A DNA stretch of 8,471 nucleotides from Lachnospiraceae bacterium (GCA_009774535.1 VSNY01000165.1:1-8471); one strand, 5' to 3'; shown: positions 1-8,121, counted from the stretch's first letter. The notes: generated by a model from the sequence alone, not told the origin. Numbers and translations: made by a program.

Positions 1-51
1 GCACGGATGTTTCCAAAAATAGTTCAGGCTCAGTGCATCATACTGATTCAT
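1..51 (-). CDS. Start of an unidentified gene (first 17 codons)
   Basis: An ATG at 51-49 opens a frame that runs off the window at base 1: MNQYDALSLNYFWKHPC. It is preceded by a strong Shine-Dalgarno core, GGGAGGAG (62-69), about 10 nt upstream, and by the promoter at 118-146. These together support a real start. Seventeen residues are too few to assign a family, and I do not recognise it. The next start in another frame (position 100) has a weaker ribosome site, so this ATG is preferred. Confidence 0.5.
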   Translation of the reverse strand, partial: MNQYDALSLNYFWKHPC

Positions 52-100
52 CTTTCGTCCTCTCCTCCCTATTCCTGAGTACGTCCATTTCGTAACCCAT
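38..100 (-). CDS. Possible 20-codon leader peptide ahead of the next gene
   Basis: A 20-codon frame, ATG (100-98) to TGA (40-38), begins MGYEMDVLRN and ends KDESV. A purine-rich GGAAAG stretch precedes it, but the predicted transcript start is only about 10 nt upstream, which leaves little room for a ribosome site. It overlaps the start of the downstream gene by 14 nt in another frame. The peptide is highly charged and shows no run of one amino acid typical of attenuation leaders. It may simply be untranslated leader. Confidence 0.2.
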   Translation of the reverse strand: MGYEMDVLRNREERTKDESV

Positions 101-117
101 ATTCTTCTTTCCTTTTT

Positions 118-146
118 ATCATAGTAGAAAATCGTCAAAAAGGCAA
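118..146 (-). promoter_or_regulatory. Sigma-A-type promoter overlapping the 3' end of maf
   Basis: On the minus strand TTGCCT (complement of 146-141) and TATGAT (complement of 123-118) are separated by exactly 17 nt. They match the -35 and -10 consensus at 4 of 6 and 5 of 6 positions. The -35 hexamer falls within the last codons of maf (leucine and proline region before the TGA at 135-137). The predicted start is near 111, ahead of the gene at 1-51. This suggests that gene has its own promoter besides any read-through from maf. Confidence 0.6.
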
Positions 147-779
147 TGGAAAATCTTTAATTTTCTTGAAAACCTGATAAAGCTTTGCAGCCGGAAGCCC
201 GACGACATTTTGATAGTCTCCTTCCACGCCCTGCACAAAGCGCCCGCCGATACCCTGTATGCCGTAAGCGCCCGCCTTGTCCATTGGTTCGCCGCTCTCA
301 ATATAGGCTTCGATTTCTGCTTCGGTCATTGGGTAAAACCGGACATGAGTGCATTCCGCAAATTGTATGGCCTGGCGCCTGCCCTGTGTAAAAAGGATCA
401 GGGCTACGCCGGTATAGACCTGATGCACGTTTCCTGCAAGCAGATGTAACATTTCCGCAGCGTGAGACTTATTGTGCGGCTTCCCTAAAATAGTTCCGTC
501 AAATACTACAATGGTGTCGGCTGCGATGATCAGATAGTCTTGATCTGTGCATGTGCATGTACTTGAACTTGTGCTTATGCTGGTATCTGCAGAACAACTG
601 CCGCAGAGTTTTTGTTCGATTTCTGCAGCTTTTTGTGCAGCCAGCTGCTGCACGATATCGGGTGGATGGGTTTTTGTGTATGTTTCGTCCCCTGTGGCGG
701 GGATGATCTCAAAGTTCTGAAATAAATTTTTTAAAAGCTCTTTCCTTCTGGGTGAGGCTGAAGCAAGGATTACGCGCAT
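135..779 (-). CDS. maf: Maf/YhdE-type nucleoside triphosphate pyrophosphatase
   Basis: Cytosolic enzyme of the Maf family (Ham1-like fold) that hydrolyses dTTP, UTP and modified pyrimidine triphosphates to monophosphate and pyrophosphate. In Bacillus, excess Maf arrests septum formation. Family signatures seen: SASPRR (7-12), DE at 31-32, K50, AADTIV with catalytic-type D88 (86-91), GKP (K100), and EPMDKAGAYGIQG (D167, K168) followed by GDYQNVVGLP, which points to the YhdE group and not the YceF group. At 214 residues it is about 20 longer than usual. The excess matches a Ser/Thr/Cys-rich insert at about 57-80, just before the AADT strand, probably a surface loop. The start is supported by AAAAGGAG (789-796), 9 nt upstream. 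No terminator separates it from addA, so co-transcription is likely. The last codons overlap a promoter for the next gene. Confidence 0.95.
   Translation of the reverse strand: MRVILASASPRRKELLKNLFQNFEIIPATGDETYTKTHPPDIVQQLAAQKAAEIEQKLCGSCSADTSISTSSSTCTCTDQDYLIIAADTIVVFDGTILGKPHNKSHAAEMLHLLAGNVHQVYTGVALILFTQGRRQAIQFAECTHVRFYPMTEAEIEAYIESGEPMDKAGAYGIQGIGGRFVQGVEGDYQNVVGLPAAKLYQVFKKIKDFPLPF
546..581 (-). repeat. Six degenerate hexanucleotide repeats inside maf
   Basis: On the plus strand six consecutive hexamers read TGTGCA, TGTGCA, TGTACT, TGAACT, TGTGCT, TATGCT. On the coding strand they are in frame and encode SISTSSSTCTCT (Maf residues 67-78), a dipeptide-like run absent from typical Maf proteins. 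The unit length keeps the frame, so slippage would lengthen or shorten the loop without inactivating the enzyme. Confidence 0.8.
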
Positions 780-936
780 ATGTGGATTCTCCTTTTCTTA
801 AATTTACTTATTTGCTTTTTGGCTATGCGGACGACTGACTCTGCGGGTGGTGGGCGGGAAGCCGTTCCCCTCCTGTTGATACGATCACATCCGGGAATCG
901 CTAATATGCTTAACGCCTGAAATCATTTTTTAATTC
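780..936. other. addA-maf spacer with GC-rich core
   Basis: This 157-nt spacer holds the maf ribosome binding site at its maf end but no intrinsic terminator and no convincing promoter on the minus strand. The core 821-900 counts 50 G+C in 80 bases, whereas the flanks count 10 in 40 (781-820) and 10 in 36 (901-936). The core includes a short hairpin, GGGAA-GCCG-TTCCC (856-869), and a TGAT-ACG-ATCA dyad (877-887). On the minus strand one frame is open for 50 codons (922-770), but it has no ATG, GTG or TTG start. The block resembles an inserted intergenic repeat or a remnant more than ordinary leader DNA; this is inference. Confidence 0.45.
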
Positions 937-3900
937 CTAAATCTGAAGCGCCTTCTGTAAAGAAAAGGAATAAATGATCTTCTCCTTTGTTTTTTTCCCC
1001 GTCGCTCTCTCCAGCGCTTCCCCATACAAATCCAGCTGCACTTTATAACGCTCTGTCAGCTGCTGTTCCTTCGATACGGCATCTGTCTTATAATCCAGAA
1101 TCACCAGTTCCCCATCCTCGATCCAGTACAAGTCCACAATCCCCTGAATCAGCACCAGTTCTTCACTTGCCCCCTCATACATACGGGAAGCCGGAATGCC
1201 CATGACAAAAGGCTGTTCTTTGTGCAGTTCGTTCCGCTGCTGTGCGGATGCGATTCGGGCCGCAAGCGGCGTATTTAAAAAACGGGCAAGCATGCGTGGG
1301 TTTACAAGATCTTTCATTTCCTGGGTAATATGTCCTTTGGCCAGCATCTGATCGATTTGCGCACGGACGTCGGCGGTACGGTTTTTGCTCTGGCAGCTCC
1401 GCACAAAATCTACCTCTTCCATTACCTTATGTACAGCGCTGCCTCGTAAGGCTCCCTGGGCTTTTGGTTGTTCTTCGGCGCGCAGGAAAGCCGGAATCAT
1501 GGATTCTGAATCTGATGTATCTTGTTTTGTATCTTGCTTTGCATCTTCTGTGCAAGGATCTTTTGCAGGTGTTTTTGGGAACCATTCCACCTGAGGCGGC
1601 GTATCTTCTTCCAGAATCATTTCCTGGCGGCGTTTTAATTCCGTTACGGAGATTTTTGTCTTCAAATCTGTATCGGATGCAAACGGATAGTTCCAGGACA
1701 GCTTTGCGTCCAGTTTCTGATATCGGTTTTGGTCTGCTGTTTTGTAAAGGTTTTTTACCTGTATATAATTTAATTTTTCCACAGCTGCTTCTACCGCCTC
1801 CTGAAGCTGCAAATCACTTGGATGATAAATGCGAAGCCGGTACGTTGTCTGGTCTGCTGACATCACAGGATACACCCAGTCCAGATAAGACGCTGCATGG
1901 TATCTTGTGTAATAATCCATGAAACTGCCAGCCTTTGGAATGTCTTCCTGCGGGGGTTTCGGCGCTTCTTTGACTGATCCGGTGAGAATCAGCTTTTCTT
2001 TTGCTCTGGTAAGCGCCACATACAGCACGCGCAGTTCTTCTCCCTGATTTTCAATCGCAATTTCATTTTCCAGAATCTTTTTGATAAATCCAGGTCTGCG
2101 GATTCTTTTTTCTGTATCGATATGATCCAGGCCGATGCCGTGCTCGGGGTGGAGGATCAGGCGGCTGCGGGTATCCTGCTTGTTAAATTGTTTACCCATG
2201 CCGCTGACGAATACGACCGGAAATTCCAGCCCTTTGCTCTTATGGATACTCATGATACGTACTACATCTTCGTTTTCGCTTGTAATATCCGCTTCTCCGA
2301 AATCTATCTCGTATTTTTTTAATTTTTCAATGTAGCGCACAAAATGAAACAGGCCCTTGTAGCTTGTCTTTTCATAGGCGATCGCCTTTTCCAGCAGCAT
2401 ATCCACATTTGCCCGCCGCTGTTCACCTGCTGGCATTGCCTGAATATAGGAAGCATACCCGGTTTCTTTTAAAACAATCTGGATCAGTGTATGAATCGGC
2501 GTATAAGCGGTCAGGCGGCGCAGTTTGTCATACATTTTCAAAAAAGCTGCTGCTTTTTGGCGCAGCGGATCTTCTTCTGCAGGCAAATCCGGACTTGTCT
2601 GCCGGGTGCGGATCTCTCTATGGCCGTTGAATGCCGCTTCGTTTTCCTGCGTGTTGTCAGGCTGCCCGCTTCCATACTGTGCGTATTCCTGCAGCGCCAG
2701 AAAATAAAAATGCTCCTTACTGGACGCCCGGATCTGCGCCAGTTCTTCCCCGCTCATACCGCCAATCGGCGACGCAAGCACGGCGGCAGCCGGAATATCC
2801 TGAAGCGGATTATCCAACAGGGAGAGCATACTTAAGATCGTCTGGATTTCCACGGTGCCAAAATATCCGGTCTGAGATGCCGTATGCGCTGGTATTCCTG
2901 CTTCGGTCAGCACTTTTAAAAATGTATCTGCCCATCCGGTAATACTGCGCAGCAAAATAACGATATCACGGTAACGTACTGGACGCAGCTGCCCGGTCTC
3001 CCGGTCAGTGACAAGCTGTGTTTCCAGCAGTTCCCGAATACGTGCCGCAGCCATGCGTGCTTCCAGTTCCCGCCAGCTGCCCGCATCTGCCTGCGCCAAT
3101 TCCTCCTGCGACGCCTGTGCCAGAAGAAGTTCACTGGCAAATAAATCCGGCTGCTGCGCCGCCGGATATGATGCCCCCGCGTAGAGCGCTGCCTGTGCAT
3201 CGTACTCCACATTTCCAAGATCTTCATGCATAATCTGTTCAAAAATCCGGTTCACGCCTTCCACAACTTCGGTACGGCTGCGGAAATTTTTATGCAGATC
3301 AATTTTTTGGCAGCTGCTTTCTTCTTTCGTATATGCCTTATATTTGGTAATAAACAGCTCCGGGCGCGCCAGGCGGAAGCGGTATATGCTCTGCTTGACA
3401 TCGCCGACCATAAAAATATTATTTTCTCCAAGCGCTTCCCTGGACACCGCCTTTAAAATTGTCTCCTGTACATAATTACTGTCCTGATACTCATCGATCA
3501 TAATCTCTTCAAACGTTTCCCGCAGCTCCTTTGCAGCCGCAGTCGGTTCCTTCGTATTTGGATCTGCCAGAATATCCAGCGCAAAATGCTCAATATCCGA
3601 AAAATCCAGCAGGCTGCGTTCTTGTTTTTTTGCCTGAAACGCTTTGGCAAATGTCCGTGTCAGCTGTGCCAGCGCTTCCACATCCGGCAGGATTTCCCGG
3701 ATATCCGAAAGCATCTGCGTAAGATCCTGATAAAAATAAGACTGCTGCACTTTTCCTAAAGCATCCTTCATAGACTTTCGGATACCTTTAACCAGTTCCT
3801 GCTTTTCTTTGCTGCCTTCATACTTCCGGTTCACCCCAAGCCTGGTAAAATGCAGATCCGAAAGCTGCCTGCTGAAATCCGCATAACTTTTGCAGGCACA

Positions 3901-4683
3901 TAATCCATCCAGCCGCGTCAAATCATCCTCTACCGCTGCCAGATACATCTGCGGGCCGTCCTCATCGCAGCAAAGCGCCTTTGCATATTCCATCTGGCCT
4001 TTAAAATCAGCCGCCAGACACCCCAGATAACTGCAAAGCCCTTTCATCCATTCCTGGCTGTCCAGATCCTGTTCGTCCGCCAGCGCATAATAGCCGGGCA
4101 GCGACGCCAGCCACTCCTGCGGCCACGGATAACTCTGCGAAAAATCATACATCCGCAGCATAAAATCAACCAGAGCCGCGTCGCTTTTTGCGGTCGCATA
4201 ACGGTCCGCAAGACGCAGAAAGCCTTCGGACTTTTCCTGGTAACACTGCTCCATAACCTCCTGCGCCACATCCGCCTTTAACAGCTGCAGTTCCCCCGGG
4301 TCCGCAATCCGAAATGACGGTTCTAAGCCGATTGTCTGGAAATAATTACGCACCACATACAAGCAAAAACTGTCAATCGTCGTAATCTGCGCATTCAGTA
4401 CCAACGTCGCCTGCCGCTGCAGCCTGCTATGATCCGGCTGCGCTTCCAAACGCTTTTCGATCGCCTGGCTGACACGCTCACGCATCTCCGCCGCTGCAGC
4501 TTTCGTAAAAGTGACGACCAGCATCCGGTCAATATCCACCGGATGGCTTTCATCCAGCACTTTTTGTACAATCCGCTCTACCAGCACAGCTGTTTTACCA
4601 GAACCAGCTGCTGCAGAGACAAGCAGGTTCCGGTTTCTCAGAACGATCACCTGCTGCTGTTCTTCTGTCCATGTGACTGCCAT
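937..4683 (-). CDS. addA: ATP-dependent helicase-nuclease AddAB, subunit AddA
   Basis: AddA is the UvrD/Rep-type (SF1A) 3'-5' helicase of AddAB, with a RecB-family nuclease at its C-terminus; it processes DNA ends for RecA-dependent repair. Visible in order: Q-motif WTEEQQQVI (5-13), Walker A AAAGSGKT (24-31, K30), motif Ia VVTFTKAAAAEMRERV (about 56-71), TTIDSFC (about 100), Walker B MIDEYQDS (D397, E398), GDVKQSIYRFR (427-437), SIHKSKGLEF (H814), and the arginine-finger motif YVALTRAKEK (R893). The nuclease part has GSAVHKVMEEVDF (H1085), GIVDLYW (D1184) and ILDYKTD (D1197, K1199), so both activities look intact. The 1248-residue length is normal for the family. Hydrophilic, probably unstructured segments lie at about 671-705 and at 1040-1060; the second joins helicase to nuclease and holds a KQDT repeat. 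The start is backed by AAAAGGAG (4693-4700) inside the last codons of addB, 9 nt before the ATG, which suggests translational coupling. The stop is TAG. Confidence 0.98.
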   Translation of the reverse strand: MAVTWTEEQQQVIVLRNRNLLVSAAAGSGKTAVLVERIVQKVLDESHPVDIDRMLVVTFTKAAAAEMRERVSQAIEKRLEAQPDHSRLQRQATLVLNAQITTIDSFCLYVVRNYFQTIGLEPSFRIADPGELQLLKADVAQEVMEQCYQEKSEGFLRLADRYATAKSDAALVDFMLRMYDFSQSYPWPQEWLASLPGYYALADEQDLDSQEWMKGLCSYLGCLAADFKGQMEYAKALCCDEDGPQMYLAAVEDDLTRLDGLCACKSYADFSRQLSDLHFTRLGVNRKYEGSKEKQELVKGIRKSMKDALGKVQQSYFYQDLTQMLSDIREILPDVEALAQLTRTFAKAFQAKKQERSLLDFSDIEHFALDILADPNTKEPTAAAKELRETFEEIMIDEYQDSNYVQETILKAVSREALGENNIFMVGDVKQSIYRFRLARPELFITKYKAYTKEESSCQKIDLHKNFRSRTEVVEGVNRIFEQIMHEDLGNVEYDAQAALYAGASYPAAQQPDLFASELLLAQASQEELAQADAGSWRELEARMAAARIRELLETQLVTDRETGQLRPVRYRDIVILLRSITGWADTFLKVLTEAGIPAHTASQTGYFGTVEIQTILSMLSLLDNPLQDIPAAAVLASPIGGMSGEELAQIRASSKEHFYFLALQEYAQYGSGQPDNTQENEAAFNGHREIRTRQTSPDLPAEEDPLRQKAAAFLKMYDKLRRLTAYTPIHTLIQIVLKETGYASYIQAMPAGEQRRANVDMLLEKAIAYEKTSYKGLFHFVRYIEKLKKYEIDFGEADITSENEDVVRIMSIHKSKGLEFPVVFVSGMGKQFNKQDTRSRLILHPEHGIGLDHIDTEKRIRRPGFIKKILENEIAIENQGEELRVLYVALTRAKEKLILTGSVKEAPKPPQEDIPKAGSFMDYYTRYHAASYLDWVYPVMSADQTTYRLRIYHPSDLQLQEAVEAAVEKLNYIQVKNLYKTADQNRYQKLDAKLSWNYPFASDTDLKTKISVTELKRRQEMILEEDTPPQVEWFPKTPAKDPCTEDAKQDTKQDTSDSESMIPAFLRAEEQPKAQGALRGSAVHKVMEEVDFVRSCQSKNRTADVRAQIDQMLAKGHITQEMKDLVNPRMLARFLNTPLAARIASAQQRNELHKEQPFVMGIPASRMYEGASEELVLIQGIVDLYWIEDGELVILDYKTDAVSKEQQLTERYKVQLDLYGEALERATGKKTKEKIIYSFSLQKALQI
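1516..1551 (-). repeat. Three degenerate 12-nt tandem repeats in the addA linker
   Basis: Three adjacent 12-nt units (plus strand TGTATCTTGTTT, TGTATCTTGCTT, TGCATCTTCTGT) lie in frame and encode TEDA-KQDT-KQDT at AddA residues 1045-1056. The first two differ at one base and the third has diverged. They sit in the acidic and polar linker between helicase and nuclease. A multiple-of-three unit in a flexible linker can change copy number without breaking the frame. Confidence 0.75.
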
Positions 4684-4686
4684 TAT

Positions 4687-7600
4687 TTACTGCTCCTTTT
4701 TCATTCTCTCCAGCACCTCATCCGCCTGATCAAACTTCTCCAGCCTGCGGTAAGAAAATCCCTCAATTTTTTCATCAAATCCGCACACGCTCCGATACGG
4801 ACAATACTCGCACGGAGTCTTATCACCAAGTTCATACGGATTAACATCAATCTCGCCGCGCATCATACGAAGTCCCAGCTGTGCAATCTTGCGGTTTACA
4901 AACTCCGAAATCACGCCAAACTGCTCCCCGGTCGCCGCTTTAGAATTTTTGCGCAGCGTCCCGTCCTTATTCTCCGCTACCGGAAGAATCTTAGACGCAG
5001 CCTGCATCTCGTGATCCATCGCGCGGTATACCTGCGGGTCCGCATTTACATAGCCGTCCAGTTTCAGTTTTTCAAAGATCTTCTCCCGAATCTCTTCCTC
5101 GGACTCCTCCTCGTCCGTATCCAGCAATGGGTCATCGATATGATAATAGAAAATTCCCGCGGGGCGTACTTCTTTACCGGGATATTTCCTGCGCGTCAGC
5201 TCCATGGCCGCATTTAAATATACGACCAGCTGCAGCTGCAGACCATGATACAACGACAGCAGCTGAAAGCTTGTGTTTCCGGATTTATAGTCAATGACGC
5301 GTACATAAACCTCGCGCTCCCGTTCCCAAAGGTCCATCCGGTCAATCCTGCCGCGCAGACGCATCTTTTCTTCTTCGCTGAGCGTAAAACGAATCGCATC
5401 CAGACTGTCCGCATATTGGAACGCCACCTCATAGTTTTCCGGTACAAAGCTGCCGCTGCGGATCTGGCGTCCCAGCACATCCACGGTGCGGTTTAACACC
5501 TTTTCCATCCGGCGCACAAGGTAAAGATTCCGTTCGCCGTCCGCTAAGGCCGTATTCTGACACGAAGCGATCGCAAGCTCAATGGCTTCTTTGGCATACT
5601 GCCGCTGGCGTTCCTGCGTCAGATGAAACCAGTCGTCGCCCGCCGCCTGCATCCGCTTTGCGAACTGCTCCAATGCTTCGTGTAAAATACTTCCAAAATC
5701 TACCGGCTCAAATTCACTCAGCTGCCGCTTGGACAGCTGCAGGCCATACTGCAGGAAATGCGCGAAAGCGCAGCCGGCAAACTGCTCCAGCCGCGTTACG
5801 GAATTTTCCAGTACCATGCCGTACAAGCGGCGGCAGATATCCGTACTAAGCTTAGAATCCCGGTGTACAAAAAAAGCTGCATTCACATAATCCTGCACCG
5901 TCTTTGCCCATGGTTCCTGCTGCAGATACCAGGCATACAGCGCCTTCCATGTTTCCGTCGCTTTGTTGTCCTTTGCTTGTGCAAGTCCGCTTAAAAAATA
6001 CTGGATGCTGCTTTGCGCGGTAGCCGTCAGATCTTCTTTCGGCGTTTCCATGCGCATCTTTGGAAACATTTTTAAAACCGCTCCGATCAAATAGGATCTG
6101 CGTCTCGTTTCACCTTCCCCTCCTGCCTGGGAACAGGTCAGATACAGCTTGTCCGAAGGCTTGGTGAGATTTAAATACAGATAAAATTTCTGAATAAACG
6201 CCTTTTCCCGTGCGGTCGGCGCCAGTGCCAAATCAAATCCGGCCAGTTTTTCACGTTCAAATTCCGAAAGGATGCCGCTGTTTGATTCTTTTTTTGGAAT
6301 AATACCGTCGTTGACGCCAATAAAAAACAGCGCCCGGATATGCTCCAGCCTGGTCCGCTCAATATCTCCAAACAGCACCCGGTCAAACCCCGGCGGAATA
6401 ATGCCTACCTTGGAAGCTTCAAATCCGGCGTCCAAAATCTCGGCAAACTCCCGGCGCGACACTGGTTCATCGCCAAGCAGTTCTACCATTTTGTCAAACA
6501 GTTCCATTACGATTCCGTAGATCTGCTCATTCTCCTTCGCCTGCGCCAGCAGACCGTCAGCTTCAAACTGCTCCCTCTGACGCTCGATCTGCTCCTGCAT
6601 ATGCAGCCGGACAAGCAGCTCATATAACGCTGTTATCATTTCCCGGACAGTTGCTCCTTTTTTATGAAACGCCTTATGGAACGGCAAAAAGCAATCCACA
6701 AACGCTTCCCTTGCTTCATTCAGCTGCTGCAGCTCGGCCTCTTCCAGCCACTTCGCCGGACGCACCCAGCTTTTTTTCCAGCGGCTCCATCCCCGGATGC
6801 CATACGCCAGCACATAATTTTCCAGCAGATCCATCGTATCCGGATCGATACCGCTGAAACCGCTTTTTAAGAACCGCATCACACTTTCATAGGAATAATC
6901 CGCCGTTTCCATTTCCAGCGCCGCGCGCACCAGCTCGATCATCGGATGAAACAGAATGTTTTTCTTTTGATCAATAAACAGCGGAATATCATACAGCGAA
7001 AAAATCTCTTCCGCGTAATTGGCATACGCCGGAACATCCCCGGTCACAACTGCCAGATCCATATAACGATATCCTTCCTGCGAGACAAGCCTGCGGATTT
7101 CCCCTGCCACAAACCGCAGTTCATTTTTCGGCTGGAACAAGCCAAGCACCCGGATCTGTGTCTGATCCTGCATATATTTTGCCGGACGCGTGCGAAACAG
7201 GTTCTGCTCCAGATGAAAAATCGCAGGCGCGTTTACATAGCGCTTCTTCTGCCCATGTCCAAGCAAAACCGGGTCCATCAGCTCCACCCGCTTTCGCCTT
7301 GCAATCTCCTGTAACGACCAGACTGTTTGTTTGCTCAGATAAAACAGATCCGAAATTTCCGGCTTACCATAAAACGGCTCCCGCGCATCGATTGTGACCG
7401 CTACATGCACACGTTCCGCCAGTCCGAGCAGCTCTTCCAGAAATTCATTCTGCACGGGCGTAAATCCGGTATATCCGTCCAGCACAACGACGCTGCCTTG
7501 CAGCATCTGTGATTCCGGCGCCGCTTTCGTCAGCAGATTGATAATCTCATCAGCCGTCACATACCGTCCTTCCAAAAATTGCTGGAAGCCGCGGTACAGC

Positions 7601-8082
7601 GTAGTAATATCATTCAGCTTATACCAGAGCGCGTTTTTCTGCTCCAGCATATCCCGCGCCTGCTCCAGTTCTTCCAATGATACATGATATTGCGTCAGCT
7701 CGGAAATCAGCGATTTGACCTCACTAATATACCCGGTCTTGCGCATACTGCCTCCGAGCAGCTGAAGCTGGTTCTGCTTGTCGGACGCGACATTGCGCAG
7801 CACCAGATTTTTCCCAGTCTCTTCCAAAACGACAAAATCCATCATGCCCAGATCGTCAAATACCCGGTAAGCCAGCCGCTGAAAACTAAGCACATCGATA
7901 TTTAAAATCGCATGCTGCGGATGTCTGGATACGAATTCCTTTTGTGTCTGCATTGTAAACTGCTCCGGGACAAGAAACAGAAAATTTTTCTGCGGATAGA
8001 TTTCCGCCTGCTGCAAAACATATGTATACAGCCAGTCAGATTTTCCGCTGCCGGAATTGCCGAAAATAAATTGTAATGACAT
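4687..8082 (-). CDS. addB: ATP-dependent helicase-nuclease AddAB, subunit AddB
   Basis: AddB is the second nuclease subunit of AddAB, the Firmicute counterpart of RecBCD that unwinds and trims DNA ends at double-strand breaks and takes part in Chi recognition. The 1131-residue length is close to Bacillus AddB. The N-terminus has a Walker A motif, GNSGSGKS (residues 8-15). The family's helicase fold is otherwise degenerate, and in known AddB the motor activity lies in AddA. The C-terminal nuclease domain shows GRIDRMD (D914) and VIDYKSG (D931, K933), so it should be active and cut the strand opposite to AddA. Four cysteines, C771 (in AGCAF) and C1091, C1094 and C1100 (in CEYCPYRSVC), have the C...C-x2-C-x5-C spacing of the AddB iron-sulfur staple. 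The start is supported by GAAGGAG (8090-8096), 7 nt before the ATG. The stop is TAA, only 3 nt before the addA ATG. Confidence 0.97.
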   Translation of the reverse strand: MSLQFIFGNSGSGKSDWLYTYVLQQAEIYPQKNFLFLVPEQFTMQTQKEFVSRHPQHAILNIDVLSFQRLAYRVFDDLGMMDFVVLEETGKNLVLRNVASDKQNQLQLLGGSMRKTGYISEVKSLISELTQYHVSLEELEQARDMLEQKNALWYKLNDITTLYRGFQQFLEGRYVTADEIINLLTKAAPESQMLQGSVVVLDGYTGFTPVQNEFLEELLGLAERVHVAVTIDAREPFYGKPEISDLFYLSKQTVWSLQEIARRKRVELMDPVLLGHGQKKRYVNAPAIFHLEQNLFRTRPAKYMQDQTQIRVLGLFQPKNELRFVAGEIRRLVSQEGYRYMDLAVVTGDVPAYANYAEEIFSLYDIPLFIDQKKNILFHPMIELVRAALEMETADYSYESVMRFLKSGFSGIDPDTMDLLENYVLAYGIRGWSRWKKSWVRPAKWLEEAELQQLNEAREAFVDCFLPFHKAFHKKGATVREMITALYELLVRLHMQEQIERQREQFEADGLLAQAKENEQIYGIVMELFDKMVELLGDEPVSRREFAEILDAGFEASKVGIIPPGFDRVLFGDIERTRLEHIRALFFIGVNDGIIPKKESNSGILSEFEREKLAGFDLALAPTAREKAFIQKFYLYLNLTKPSDKLYLTCSQAGGEGETRRRSYLIGAVLKMFPKMRMETPKEDLTATAQSSIQYFLSGLAQAKDNKATETWKALYAWYLQQEPWAKTVQDYVNAAFFVHRDSKLSTDICRRLYGMVLENSVTRLEQFAGCAFAHFLQYGLQLSKRQLSEFEPVDFGSILHEALEQFAKRMQAAGDDWFHLTQERQRQYAKEAIELAIASCQNTALADGERNLYLVRRMEKVLNRTVDVLGRQIRSGSFVPENYEVAFQYADSLDAIRFTLSEEEKMRLRGRIDRMDLWEREREVYVRVIDYKSGNTSFQLLSLYHGLQLQLVVYLNAAMELTRRKYPGKEVRPAGIFYYHIDDPLLDTDEEESEEEIREKIFEKLKLDGYVNADPQVYRAMDHEMQAASKILPVAENKDGTLRKNSKAATGEQFGVISEFVNRKIAQLGLRMMRGEIDVNPYELGDKTPCEYCPYRSVCGFDEKIEGFSYRRLEKFDQADEVLERMKKEQ

Positions 8083-8102
8083 TTCGCTTCTCCTTCAATT
8101 TT

Positions 8103-8115
8103 GGACAAAACGTCC
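8103..8115 (-). promoter_or_regulatory. Small dyad at the predicted addB transcription start
   Basis: The bases GGAC-AAAAC-GTCC form an inverted repeat with 4-bp arms, or 5 bp if one G-T pair is counted on the minus-strand RNA. The predicted +1 (about 8115) falls at its first base. It could be a weak operator or a hairpin at the very 5' end of the mRNA. It could also be chance. The arm sequence and spacing do not match the Gram-positive LexA box GAAC-N4-GTTC. Confidence 0.3.
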
Positions 8116-8121
8116 GTTACT

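Noticed and set aside
856..869. GGGAA-GCCG-TTCCC hairpin as an addA terminator
   Set aside because: The stem is only 5 bp and is not followed by a T-run on either strand, so it does not qualify as an intrinsic terminator.
885..926. 13-codon frame MISGVKHISDSRM just after addA, with an AGGA sequence 8 nt upstream
   Set aside because: Too short to judge, the ribosome site is weak, and the frame closes within the GC-rich spacer. Conservation would be needed to support it.
4429..5217. 262-codon open frame on the plus strand across the addA-addB junction
   Set aside because: It is wholly antisense to two well-supported genes. Its product is Leu/Arg/His-rich with no recognisable motif, and it has no clear ribosome binding site. 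It reads as a shadow frame.
8103..8115. SOS (LexA) box upstream of addB
   Set aside because: The arms are GGAC and GTCC with a 5-nt gap, not GAAC-N4-GTTC, so SOS control is not supported by the sequence.
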